A stretch of 59,379 bases of DNA from NCBI GenBank assembly GCA_017425245.1, contig JAFOOX010000070.1, forward strand, positions 1-59,379, read 5' to 3'. Shown in pieces: positions 8,288-15,943 of this stretch. The first letter of the stretch is position 1. Each line of letters starts with the position of its first letter. Made by a program: the position numbers and the translations under genes. The notes beneath the pieces were generated by a model. It made no database searches. It saw only the letters and a list, made by a program, of their open reading frames with translations, and had not been told where the DNA came from. The stretch comes from Gammaproteobacteria bacterium. GTDB taxonomy: Bacteria; Pseudomonadota; Gammaproteobacteria; Enterobacterales; Neiellaceae.

Positions 8288-8674
8288 CTAGATCAGGATC
8301 ACGGTATCGCTGTAGCGGGCCAGCTGCTGATCATGCGTCAGCAGGCGTAGCGGCTCGGTCAAAGCCTGGGCGATCAGCATGCGGTCGAAAGGGTCGGCGT
8401 GGTGGTTGGCCAGCCCGGCAAGGGCGACACAGTGTTCGGCTTCCACCGCCAGTAGCTGGTAACCCGATGCGCGAAACCAGCCAAGTGCCTGTGCGGCATC
8501 AATCGGCATATCACCGCGTCCGAGGCTGTGCTTGATGGCGATCTCCCACAGCGATACGGCGCTGACCCACAGCCTGGCCGTGGGCGCCAGCAGCAGGGTG
8601 CGCGCCTCGGCGGATAGACGGGGGCTGTCGGTGATCGCCCACAGGGCAACATGGGTATCGAGCAGCAGATTCAT
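8288..8674 (-). CDS. vapC: VapC-like PIN-domain toxin
   Basis: 128 residues of the PIN ribonuclease fold. Acidic metal ligands are visible: Asp6 in LLLDTHVALW, the Glu in SLWEIAIK near residue 43, and Asp residues in HADPFDRMLIAQA near 93-97, with a C-terminal THDQQLARY. It overlaps the upstream antitoxin gene by 4 bp (ATGA). Such toxins usually cleave tRNA or rRNA and are blocked by the partner. It is probably a functional type II module because both genes are intact. Confidence 0.9.
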   Translation of the reverse strand: MNLLLDTHVALWAITDSPRLSAEARTLLLAPTARLWVSAVSLWEIAIKHSLGRGDMPIDAAQALGWFRASGYQLLAVEAEHCVALAGLANHHADPFDRMLIAQALTEPLRLLTHDQQLARYSDTVILI

Positions 8675-8919
8675 GGCTGGTCACGCCCTTGAAACAGCGC
8701 TGCCACCTCAGCGTTGTGGTCATCAATGCTGTCGGGCACCACAAACTGCCCTTTGGCGATGCCCAGCCGCTGCTGGTTGGTACTGGCTTCCACCTTGACC
8801 AGCCGGGCGGCCGGGCGGCCGTTACGGGCGATGATGATCTCCTGCTCTTCACCCCGTTCAATCGCATCCACCAACCGCGACAGGGTGGTTTTGGCCTGCA
8901 GCATATTGACTGAACTCAT
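8671..8919 (-). CDS. Phd/YefM-family antitoxin
   Basis: 82 residues beginning MSSVNMLQAKTTLSRLV, with EQEIIIARNGRPAARLV near residues 26-42, the typical Phd/YefM DNA-binding half. The C-terminal part would wrap the toxin. A GGAG lies upstream of the ATG. These antitoxins bind their own promoter with the toxin, so the operon is probably autoregulated; the operator itself was not identified. Confidence 0.9.
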   Translation of the reverse strand: MSSVNMLQAKTTLSRLVDAIERGEEQEIIIARNGRPAARLVKVEASTNQQRLGIAKGQFVVPDSIDDHNAEVAALFQGRDQP

Positions 8920-9427
8920 CGCCTGCGCTCCGTTATCGGTAACGGGCTTAGTCTAGTCTGGCTAACCTTGGCCAACAAGCCGGCGGTTGCGGCGATGATT
9001 GTTTTTACCGCTGTGCGGTGGCTGCGGCTGCGCCGCCCGGATGTAGGGTTTCGCCCCTGCATGACGAGCAGGCGGAGGGTAGCTGGACCCTCCTCCTGCA
9101 CCACCAGCCGGCCCGATAGAGCGCCAGTATCTGGATCTGGCGGTTGTTCCGCTCTGCCTTGCGGTCGCCACAAAGTCACTTCCCTGTGCCTTAGTGGCTC
9201 TCGCGACCGTCCAGGTCGCTCGCCCGCAATTCAGAGCGCAGGCCGTGCTCGCGGCAGCGTGATTGGGCCGGCGCTCAAACGGGTGGGACAACAGCCCTGC
9301 CGTTTTTTTCGCTGCCCGCTAGCGAGATCACCTGCGTGTGGCAACGGCGTCTTCTTCCGCTCCCTTGATCACCACCCGCAGGGCACCAAACAACGCACGG
9401 CCAGCCGGGGGAAGGGGACTGTACGCA
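8920..9427. other. Gene-free spacer with degenerate dispersed repeat
   Basis: About 508 bp between the toxin-antitoxin operon and the malFG fusion. Reading frames here have implausible composition and no ribosome-binding sites. Bases 9362-9409 share with 2655-2703 the run CCCTTGATCACCACCCGCA and, after a diverged stretch, ACGGCCAGCCGGG, so a dispersed element or its remnant occurs in both spacers. The phd/vapC promoter should lie at 8920-9000. Confidence 0.5.
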
Positions 9428-11902
9428 TCACAGCGGCCGCCAGTGGTTGATCAGGTCACGGTTGACCAGCGGCAGCAGCAGGTAGAACAGCAGCATCACC
9501 GGCAGGGACGTCAGCAGCGCGGCGGCGGCGAAGTCGCGCCACAAGGTGTGCGCTGGGTACAGGTACATCTGCATGCCCACGGCGGCAGTGTGACGGTCGG
9601 CGTCCAAGATCAACAGCGAGGAAACGGGATACTCACCGAGCTGCAGCAGCAGGGTGAGAAGGCTGACCGCGGCCACCGGCCGCCAGTGGTGACGCAGGTT
9701 TGGCCATAACGGCCGCTGCGGGCTGCGGCTAAAGGTTGCCACCAGCGGCGGCAGCGTCAGCAGCAGGGCGGGCAGCAACAGCAGCACCAGCCCGCCATGG
9801 CTGTTTAACCCCAGGTAGTGCCAGTGCTGACCGATCTGGTCGCTGATGCTGTAGTAACTGACCAGCAGGAGCGCCGGGGTGACGAGCTGCAGGCTGATCA
9901 GCAGGCGCATCAGCCAATGGGTCTGGCCGCTGCGGGCCAGGGCACGGGCAGCCGGCAGGGCGATGGCCAGCACCGCCAAAGTGGCGCCACCAGCAACCAG
10001 TAGGCTGTTGCCGAGCCAGGTCAGCAGTGGGAACGGCGGTGGTGTGACGCTGCCATCCGCCTCAGTCACCGCAATATCTAGCGCCAGCCGCCAGTGGTCG
10101 AGGGTCAGCTGCTCGGGTAGCTGTTGGCCTGAGGAAAAATTTCCGGGGCGCAGCGAGACCAGCACCAGCAGCACGAATGGCAGCAGGGTGATGACGGTGG
10201 CAAGCAGGCGCCAGAGCAGGGCGCTGAGTTTGGCGGTAGTGGGCACGTGCATACCTGCTGCGACCGTGTCCGGTTGGGGTTGCTGCAACAATCGCCAGCG
10301 CCAGTGGCCCAATAGCAGGGCTAACCCCAGCAACGGCAGCAGCAGGCTGGTTGCCAGCCCATAGTTGTGGCCGCCGCCACCTTCAAAGGCGATACGAAAG
10401 CCCAGGCTGGTCAGGGTGTCAGTGGTGCCTGATGGCACTATGGCTCCGATGATATCCGGGCGACCGCCGGTGTGCAGAGAGATGGCCGTAAATGCCAGTA
10501 GCTGAACGCTGGCAATCATCAGCAGCGGCGCTTTGGCTCGGGGCCACAGAGCTTTTACCAGCGGCCACCAGCGTGGTGCTGATAACCCCTCAGCCAGCCT
10601 CAGCCACCACAGGGTGAGCAGCGGCACCAGCAGCCACAGCGCTGCCATTACCAGCATCACTTTGGCTAACAACGGGTTAGTAAACCAGTCAGGGCGCAGG
10701 CCCAAGGACTGCTCAAGCAGCAGGTTGAACTCCCCCCAGTTTTGGTTGAACAGCCCTTTCAAGGTCAGCACCAATACCACCGCTGGCACGGCGGCGGGTA
10801 CGACGAGCAGCCCCAGCCATAGCCGGGGGTGGCGACTGGCCCGGATCGCCCAGGCGTTGATGCTGGCCAGCAATGCGGCTAGCGCGGTGGTGAACAGGGT
10901 GTAGAGCAGTGACCAGCCCGCGATCTGCATCAGCGGCCGGTAAACGGCCGGGTCGGAAAGCAACTGGCGATAATTGGCCAGCCCGACGGGCACGACAAAG
11001 GCGGGTGACAAGGGTTTGCCTGCTATAGCGTTGGTGTTGTCCGCCGGTTCAAATACCCCAGTGGCCCAGTTGGGCACCATCAGCTGTTGCAACTGCTGAT
11101 CCCACAATGCGCCGGGCTGCTGGGCGCTGGCATCGCGATAGCGCGGGGCGACTTCGGTATAGGAGCCCAATCCCGCAGTGGCGTCACTCAGCAATAGCTT
11201 GTGGCCCTGCGGGCTCGGCAGCGTCAGGTGAAGGGCGCGCAGATGTTCTCGATAGTTGAAGAGCGTCCGGCGTGTGAGCAGCGTGGCCGCAGGGCCATCG
11301 CCGCCCAGCAGGACGATGGGGTCATCGCCGTAGGGAAGATCTTGTGGCGAAAGCTGTTGGTCGCGGATCTGCTGCGTATCCAGCAACTGGATTGGCGGGC
11401 TATGAAAATCTGCCGGGCGGTTATCGTCTACTGGAGCGGGGTCGCCGTCGCTTCCCTCTGGGGTCAACCAGATCTTGGCGATGGTGTCGCCCGTCGCTGT
11501 GGTCGCGAGCTTCAGGACATAGCGGTCGCCAACCCGGTACTGCTGCTTCAACTGATAGCCACGGGCTTCATCAAAGCCGAGTAGATGCCTGCCGCCGTAA
11601 TTGGTGGTGCTCAGCCACGCGGTATGGCCGATCGGGATTAGCACGGTGAGCGCCACCACCAGCAGTGCCGGGTAGAGCAGCAGCCAGAAGCGACCGGGGC
11701 GGGTGACGCAGAACAGGGTGATGGCGGCGATGGTCACCAGCATCACCGCCAGCACTCCGTGGCCGAGCGCCACTACCTCAGGCAGGGCAGTGGCGCACAG
11801 CCCCACCACCGCCACCACCCACAAGCCACGCAGCAGAGGGGAGAGCCACCACGGCGCGGTCAGGGCGGTGGTAGCAGATAACGAGGGGCGATCCTTGGCC
11901 AT
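9428..11902 (-). CDS. MalF-MalG fused permease lacking both EAA loops
   Basis: 824 residues. Residues about 20-540 follow MalF: the pre-P2 helices, a P2-like periplasmic stretch (TTNYGGRHLLGFDEARG), GLFNQNWGEFN, and RIAFEGGGGHNYGLA. Residues about 555-824 follow MalG: SLRPGNFSSG, DHWRLALDIAV, ADGSVTPPPFP, GLNSHGG, EYPVSSLLI, and LWRDFAAAALLTSLP. In E. coli these are separate subunits of the MalFGK2 maltose importer. The EAA motif that inserts into MalK is absent from both halves: residues 437-452 and 722-742 are shortened, proline- and tryptophan-rich replacements. No malE or malK is adjacent. The ATG has GGAG at 7 bp. Coupling to an ATPase is doubtful; the protein may be repurposed. Confidence 0.85.
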   Translation of the reverse strand: MAKDRPSLSATTALTAPWWLSPLLRGLWVVAVVGLCATALPEVVALGHGVLAVMLVTIAAITLFCVTRPGRFWLLLYPALLVVALTVLIPIGHTAWLSTTNYGGRHLLGFDEARGYQLKQQYRVGDRYVLKLATTATGDTIAKIWLTPEGSDGDPAPVDDNRPADFHSPPIQLLDTQQIRDQQLSPQDLPYGDDPIVLLGGDGPAATLLTRRTLFNYREHLRALHLTLPSPQGHKLLLSDATAGLGSYTEVAPRYRDASAQQPGALWDQQLQQLMVPNWATGVFEPADNTNAIAGKPLSPAFVVPVGLANYRQLLSDPAVYRPLMQIAGWSLLYTLFTTALAALLASINAWAIRASRHPRLWLGLLVVPAAVPAVVLVLTLKGLFNQNWGEFNLLLEQSLGLRPDWFTNPLLAKVMLVMAALWLLVPLLTLWWLRLAEGLSAPRWWPLVKALWPRAKAPLLMIASVQLLAFTAISLHTGGRPDIIGAIVPSGTTDTLTSLGFRIAFEGGGGHNYGLATSLLLPLLGLALLLGHWRWRLLQQPQPDTVAAGMHVPTTAKLSALLWRLLATVITLLPFVLLVLVSLRPGNFSSGQQLPEQLTLDHWRLALDIAVTEADGSVTPPPFPLLTWLGNSLLVAGGATLAVLAIALPAARALARSGQTHWLMRLLISLQLVTPALLLVSYYSISDQIGQHWHYLGLNSHGGLVLLLLPALLLTLPPLVATFSRSPQRPLWPNLRHHWRPVAAVSLLTLLLQLGEYPVSSLLILDADRHTAAVGMQMYLYPAHTLWRDFAAAALLTSLPVMLLFYLLLPLVNRDLINHWRPL

Positions 11903-12165
11903 GGTGATCTCCGGTGGGCGGCGCGGGTAGTTGCCGGTGTCGGTGTCGGGACTGGCCCAGTGTAAGGGCTTAACAGGCACGAAAAACCGGAAGCAACTCA
12001 AGCTGTTAATCAGGCGGTATGGCTGAGTTTTGCACCTTAATCACTGAGGTTGATGGTGGCGATAACGGTCATACATTGCCGTTATAGTCAGCCAGCTCCT
12101 AGGCTGAAGCTGACCCTGTTGCGCGGCTGCCGCTGTGCGTCGCGCCCGAGCCCAAGGAGCGCCCT

Positions 12166-13803
12166 ATGTCTGCCACCGCTGAACGCCTGCCGACAGCCCC
12201 CGCCCACACCGAGCGTGGCGGTCTGACCATCGCCGCGCCGCTTAACCCGGCCTATGACAGCATTCTGACCGAGGCGGCCTGTCAGTATCTGGTGGCGCTG
12301 GTGCGTCAATTCCGTGGCCCGCTCAAGGCACTGCTGGCCGAACGGCTTGAGCGGCAGGCGCGTTTTGATGCGGGCGAGCTGCCGGATTTTGACCCGCAGA
12401 CCGCCAATATTCGCGAGGCGGAGTGGGGCATCGCCGGCATCCCCCATGATCTGCTCGACCGCCGGGTGGAGATCACCGGGCCGGTGGAGCGCAAGATGAT
12501 CATCAATGCCCTCAATTCGCCGGTGAAGGTTTACATGAGCTGCTTTGAGGACGCCACCGCGCCCACCTGGCAGAACATGGTGGAGGGGCAGATTAACTTG
12601 CGCGATGCCAATCTGGGCACCATCAGTTACACCAACCCGGATAACGGCAAGCGCTATGAGCTGGGGCCCAACCCGGCGGTGCTGATCGCCCGGCCGCGCG
12701 GCCTTCATCTGCCGGAAAAACATCTGCTGGTGGATGGCGAGCCGATCCCCGGCTGCCTGATGGATTTCGGCCTCTATTTCTTTCACAACTACCGGGTACG
12801 GATGGCGCGCAAGAGCGGCGTCTATTACTACATCCCCAAGCTGGAACACAGCACCGAGGCGGCCTGGTGGGACAGTGTGTTCCGCTTCACCGAAAAGCGC
12901 TTTGGCGTAGTCAACGGCACCATCAAGTGCACGGTGCTGATCGAGACCCTGCCGGCGGTGTTCCAGATGAACGAGATCTTGTTTGTCATGCGTGACCATA
13001 TCGTTGCCATGAACTGCGGGCGCTGGGATTACATCTTCAGCTACATCAAAACCCTGCGCCGCCACCGTAGCCGCGTGCTGCCGGATCGCCAGCAGGTGAC
13101 CATGGACAAGCCGTTCCTGTCGGCTTATTCGCGGCTGCTGATCTACACCTGCCACCGTCGTGGCGCCCTGGCCATGGGCGGTATGGCCGCCTTTATCCCG
13201 GCCAAAGATGAGGCAACCATGGCGCGGGTGGTGGAGCGGGTGCGGGCAGACAAGGAGCGGGAGGCCAGCAACGGCCACGACGGTACCTGGATCGCCCATC
13301 CCGGGCTGGCCGAAGTCGCGATGGGGGTGTTCAACCGCGGCATTGCCGCCGGTCGCCCCAATCAGCTGCTGGTGCGCCAGTGTGAGGCGGCCCAGATCAC
13401 CGCCGCCGAGCTGCTGGAACCCTGTGAAGGCACCTGCACCGACGCCGGTATGCGCTCCAATATCCGCATCAGCCTGCAGTATCTGGCCGCCTGGCTGATG
13501 GGCAATGGCTGCGTGCCGATCTACGGTCTGATGGAAGATGCGGCCACCGCCGAGATCAGCCGCTCGTCGATCTGGCAGTGGATCCAGTCTGGCCAGCGGC
13601 TGGATAACGGCAAGGTGGTGACTGTTGCCCTGTTCCGCCAGATGCTGGCCGAAGAAGCCGAGGTGGTACGGGGCGAAGTGGGGGATCTGCGCTGGCGCAG
13701 CGAGCCCTTTGCCGAGGCCCTGGGGCTGCTGGATGAGATCACCACCGCTGCTGAGCTGGTGCCCTTTTTGACCCTGCCCGCTTACCTGCGGCTGAAAGAG
13801 TAA
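12166..13803 (+). CDS. aceB: Malate synthase A
   Basis: 545 residues (E. coli AceB has 533). It condenses glyoxylate and acetyl-CoA to malate, the second step of the glyoxylate shunt. The family signature CGRWDYIFSYIKT is near residues 285-297, followed by MDKPFLSAYSRLLIYTCHRRGALAMGG and IAHPGLAE, and the C-terminal helical plug contains CEGTCTDAGMRSNI. AAGGAG precedes the ATG by 6 bp. The 263-bp upstream gap must hold its promoter and that of the divergent malFG fusion; no operator was recognised. Isocitrate lyase (aceA) is not in the window. Confidence 0.96.
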   Translation: MSATAERLPTAPAHTERGGLTIAAPLNPAYDSILTEAACQYLVALVRQFRGPLKALLAERLERQARFDAGELPDFDPQTANIREAEWGIAGIPHDLLDRRVEITGPVERKMIINALNSPVKVYMSCFEDATAPTWQNMVEGQINLRDANLGTISYTNPDNGKRYELGPNPAVLIARPRGLHLPEKHLLVDGEPIPGCLMDFGLYFFHNYRVRMARKSGVYYYIPKLEHSTEAAWWDSVFRFTEKRFGVVNGTIKCTVLIETLPAVFQMNEILFVMRDHIVAMNCGRWDYIFSYIKTLRRHRSRVLPDRQQVTMDKPFLSAYSRLLIYTCHRRGALAMGGMAAFIPAKDEATMARVVERVRADKEREASNGHDGTWIAHPGLAEVAMGVFNRGIAAGRPNQLLVRQCEAAQITAAELLEPCEGTCTDAGMRSNIRISLQYLAAWLMGNGCVPIYGLMEDAATAEISRSSIWQWIQSGQRLDNGKVVTVALFRQMLAEEAEVVRGEVGDLRWRSEPFAEALGLLDEITTAAELVPFLTLPAYLRLKE

Positions 13804-13810
13804 CGGCCTG

Positions 13811-13840
13811 CGGCGTTGCGGTTGCACGCTCGCAGCGCCG
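13811..13840 (+). terminator. Possible aceB terminator hairpin
   Basis: CGGCGTTGCG and CGCAGCGCCG form a 10-bp stem with one G-U pair and a 10-base loop, 8 bp after the aceB stop. The following bases TCATCT are only weakly U-rich, so termination is uncertain. Confidence 0.4.
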
Positions 13841-13923
13841 TCATCTAGCTGTCACTACCGCCCGCTATAACTGCGCTCCGGTCATTGACTGCGATTGTGC
13901 CGTTCACCTGCGAGGAATCGTCC

Positions 13924-14307
13924 ATGGAACGTCAGCTGCTGCAACCTGTCACCCGTCTACTGCAACGCCAGTTCGCCGCCTATTACCACGCCCGCGCCAG
14001 TGACCGCTGCCGCTGGGTGCTGGACGCCCTGATCAGTCCGCTCAACCCTGACAGCAGCCTGGAGAAACGCCGCTATGGCGGCTGGCATCTGGAACTGGTG
14101 TGGATCGATGGAGCTCTCTGTGTGGCCGATTTCCGTATCGCCTGCGGTGGTGCCAGCTATGGCGAGTGGACGGCCCTGCCGTTGACTCCGGCCTTGCACG
14201 CTGAAGTAAGGCGCCACGCTTTGACCACTCTGGCCCAGCTGCGCCGCGCCCTGCGCGCGCTGGGTTACAGCGTCGCCCAATGGCCGGCCCTGCCCAAGGC
14301 GGCGTGA
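13924..14307 (+). CDS. Hypothetical protein
   Basis: 127 residues, soluble, arginine- and tryptophan-rich, with a conserved-looking core YGGWHLELVWIDGALCVADFRIACGGASYGEW near residues 52-83 and a helical C-terminus. The start was chosen at the ATG preceded by GAGGAAT; an upstream in-frame ATG at 13885 lacks a site. I do not recognise the family. The codon use fits the surrounding genes, so it is probably real. Confidence 0.55.
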   Translation: MERQLLQPVTRLLQRQFAAYYHARASDRCRWVLDALISPLNPDSSLEKRRYGGWHLELVWIDGALCVADFRIACGGASYGEWTALPLTPALHAEVRRHALTTLAQLRRALRALGYSVAQWPALPKAA

Positions 14308-14314
14308 GGCGACC

Positions 14315-14340
14315 CGAGATACGAGATACGAGATACGAGA
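14315..14340. repeat. Tandem heptamer CGAGATA
   Basis: Three full copies of CGAGATA plus CGAGA follow the hypothetical gene. Two copies of the same heptamer occur at 2918-2933. Short tandem units like this can change copy number by slippage. Confidence 0.85.
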
Positions 14341-14423
14341 GACAGGCGGATGTCGCTGGTGGGGTTGACGGCGGGCGCTGCAGCGCTTTTGCTTAGAGCA
14401 CCCTCTGTGCAGGATGCAGCTGT

Positions 14424-14837
14424 ATGCGCCGCCCCTTGTTTGCCTATGGCACCCTCATTGATCCCACCCTGATGCGTCAGCTGCTGGGCCGGCTGCCCGA
14501 GGGTCAGCAGGCTTGGCTTGATGGCTACCGGCGCTGGCCGGTTAAGGGCCAGTGTTACCCCGCCCTGATCCATGGCGGCAGCCGCAAGGTGGCGGGTTGG
14601 CTCTATCAGGGGCTCGACTGGCGTGACTGGGCCAAACTGGACCGTTATGAAGGGCCGGAATATCGGCGCCGGCTGGTGCGGGTGGTGGATGGCGAAGGGG
14701 TGGAATAGCAGGCCTGGGCCTATATCTGGCAGCTGGCGATCGGCGGGCGTTTGCTACCTCGCCCCTGGCTGGCACCCAACGCAGTGCAGCTACGGCTGGC
14801 GCAGACCACCAAGCAGAGCCGCAACCGCAACCAATAG
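14424..14837 (+). pseudogene. Gamma-glutamylcyclotransferase-like gene interrupted by an amber codon
   Basis: The first 94 residues match the AIG2/YtfP-type fold: LFAYGTLIDPTLMRQLLG with the substrate-binding YGTL motif, then GYRRWPVKGQCYPALI and KLDRYEGPEYRRRLV with the expected acidic residue. A TAG at 14706-14708 ends the frame, but the same frame then continues QAWAYIWQLAIGGRLLPRPW to a stop at 14835-14837. That downstream part completes the usual family length of about 115-140 residues. It therefore looks like a single nonsense change rather than a shorter protein. It overlaps the end of mutT on the opposite strand. Confidence 0.7.
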
Positions 14838-15191
14838 CGGTGGATCAAGCGGCGCCCAATCCAGTTGATACAACTCATCGCTCGTCAGCCAGCGCAGTTG
14901 ATCGTGGTCGCTGCTGCGCTGGGGCAGGCCGTCTAACAGCTGGCAGTGGTAGCCGTGCATCACCACGGGTTTAATGGGGTGGTGAACGCTGCCGAGCGAT
15001 TCGCCCACCGCTATGGCAAGGCCCAGCTCCTCTTGGATCTCACGTGCTAACGCCTGAGCATGGCTTTCGCCGGCCTCAACCTTGCCACCGGGGAATTCCC
15101 ACAATCCTGCGTCCGCCTTGTGCGGCGCGCGGCGCGCGGCCAGCACCTGGCCGTTATGGCTGATGATCGCCGCTACCACCTCGATGGTCAT
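14790..15191 (-). CDS. mutT: MutT-type Nudix hydrolase (8-oxo-dGTP diphosphatase)
   Basis: 133 residues with a complete Nudix box GGKVEAGE...REIQEELG at about residues 35-57, preceded by VLAARRAPHKADAGLWEFPG as in E. coli MutT. It sanitises oxidised guanine nucleotides to prevent transversions. The ATG overlaps the stop of the upstream MarC-family gene (ATGA), so the two are coupled. Usually this gene sits with secA or argJ; this context differs. An alternative is a related Nudix with broader substrates. Confidence 0.88.
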   Translation of the reverse strand: MTIEVVAAIISHNGQVLAARRAPHKADAGLWEFPGGKVEAGESHAQALAREIQEELGLAIAVGESLGSVHHPIKPVVMHGYHCQLLDGLPQRSSDHDQLRWLTSDELYQLDWAPLDPPLLVAVAALLGGLRQP

Positions 15192-15805
15192 GGATGGTTA
15201 ATACCGAGAAAGTTACCAATGCCGGTAAAGACGATCTGGGCGGCCATGGCAGCGAGGATCAGGCCGGTGATCTTGGACATGATGTTAAGGCCGGTCTTGC
15301 CCATGATCCGCTCGAAGTGGTTGGACAAGAACAGGGTGGCGCCGAGGCAGATGAGGGCGGCAATCAGGCCACCGAGACCACCGATGATGGCGGTGGTGGT
15401 TTTGAGTTCGGCGCCATAGACCAGCACCGTACCTATGGTGGCCGGGCCGACGATGGTGGGCATGGCCAGCGGCACCACCGAGATGTCATCGCGCTCTTCG
15501 TGGGGCAGGTTAGTAGCGTGGTTCTTGACCCCGCTGTTGACCAGGCTGACGGCGGTCAGAAACAGAATGATGCCGGCGCCGATCCGGAACGAATCAAGGG
15601 TAATGCCAAGCAGATCAAACAATGGCTTGCCGGCAAAAAACAGCACCAGACAGATGATGGCGGCGGCGACGATGGCGCGGCGGATGATGCTGCGCTTCTG
15701 CTGCTCGTCCTCACCGCGGGTGAGGGCCAGAAACATCGACACCACGAAAAAGGGGGCGAACAGGAACAGGAATTTGATCCAGCTGGCGATAAAGATACTG
15801 AGCAT
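15188..15805 (-). CDS. MarC/YchE-family membrane protein
   Basis: 205 residues with about six transmembrane segments. Family hallmarks are APFFVVSMFLALT at the N-terminus, GAGIILFLTAVSLV, and VPLAMPTIVGPATIGTVLV near residues 110-128, followed by FERIMGKTGLNIMSKITGLILAAMA. The transport role of this family is not established. A GAGGGGA site precedes the ATG. It is coupled to mutT. Confidence 0.88.
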   Translation of the reverse strand: MLSIFIASWIKFLFLFAPFFVVSMFLALTRGEDEQQKRSIIRRAIVAAAIICLVLFFAGKPLFDLLGITLDSFRIGAGIILFLTAVSLVNSGVKNHATNLPHEERDDISVVPLAMPTIVGPATIGTVLVYGAELKTTTAIIGGLGGLIAALICLGATLFLSNHFERIMGKTGLNIMSKITGLILAAMAAQIVFTGIGNFLGINHP

Positions 15806-15874
15806 GTTTGGTCCCCTCGTTACGGCGCCCCTGATGACGGGGTCGGCAGTCTAATCAGCTGTCCTGATTGTAGC

Positions 15875-15898
15875 GAGGGCGCCCGCAGGGGCGCCCTC
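15875..15898. repeat. Perfect hairpin between chemoreceptor and MarC-family genes
   Basis: GAGGGCGCCC and GGGCGCCCTC form a perfect 10-bp stem with loop GCAG. It lies 46 bp after the minus-strand chemoreceptor stop and could terminate it, though no U tract follows on either strand. Confidence 0.5.
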
Positions 15899-15943
15899 TG
15901 TCTGGCTAGGTCCGTGCTGGCAACTGCGGTTGCCACCGTTGCC

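Noticed and set aside
8962..9291. Overlapping short frames in the spacer between phd and the malFG fusion
   Set aside because: Arg/Ser/Ala-rich translations without start signals; this is the repeat-bearing non-coding spacer.
12088..13827. A 579-residue minus-strand frame opposite aceB
   Set aside because: It is the antisense of malate synthase, His/Gln/Gly-rich with no domain.
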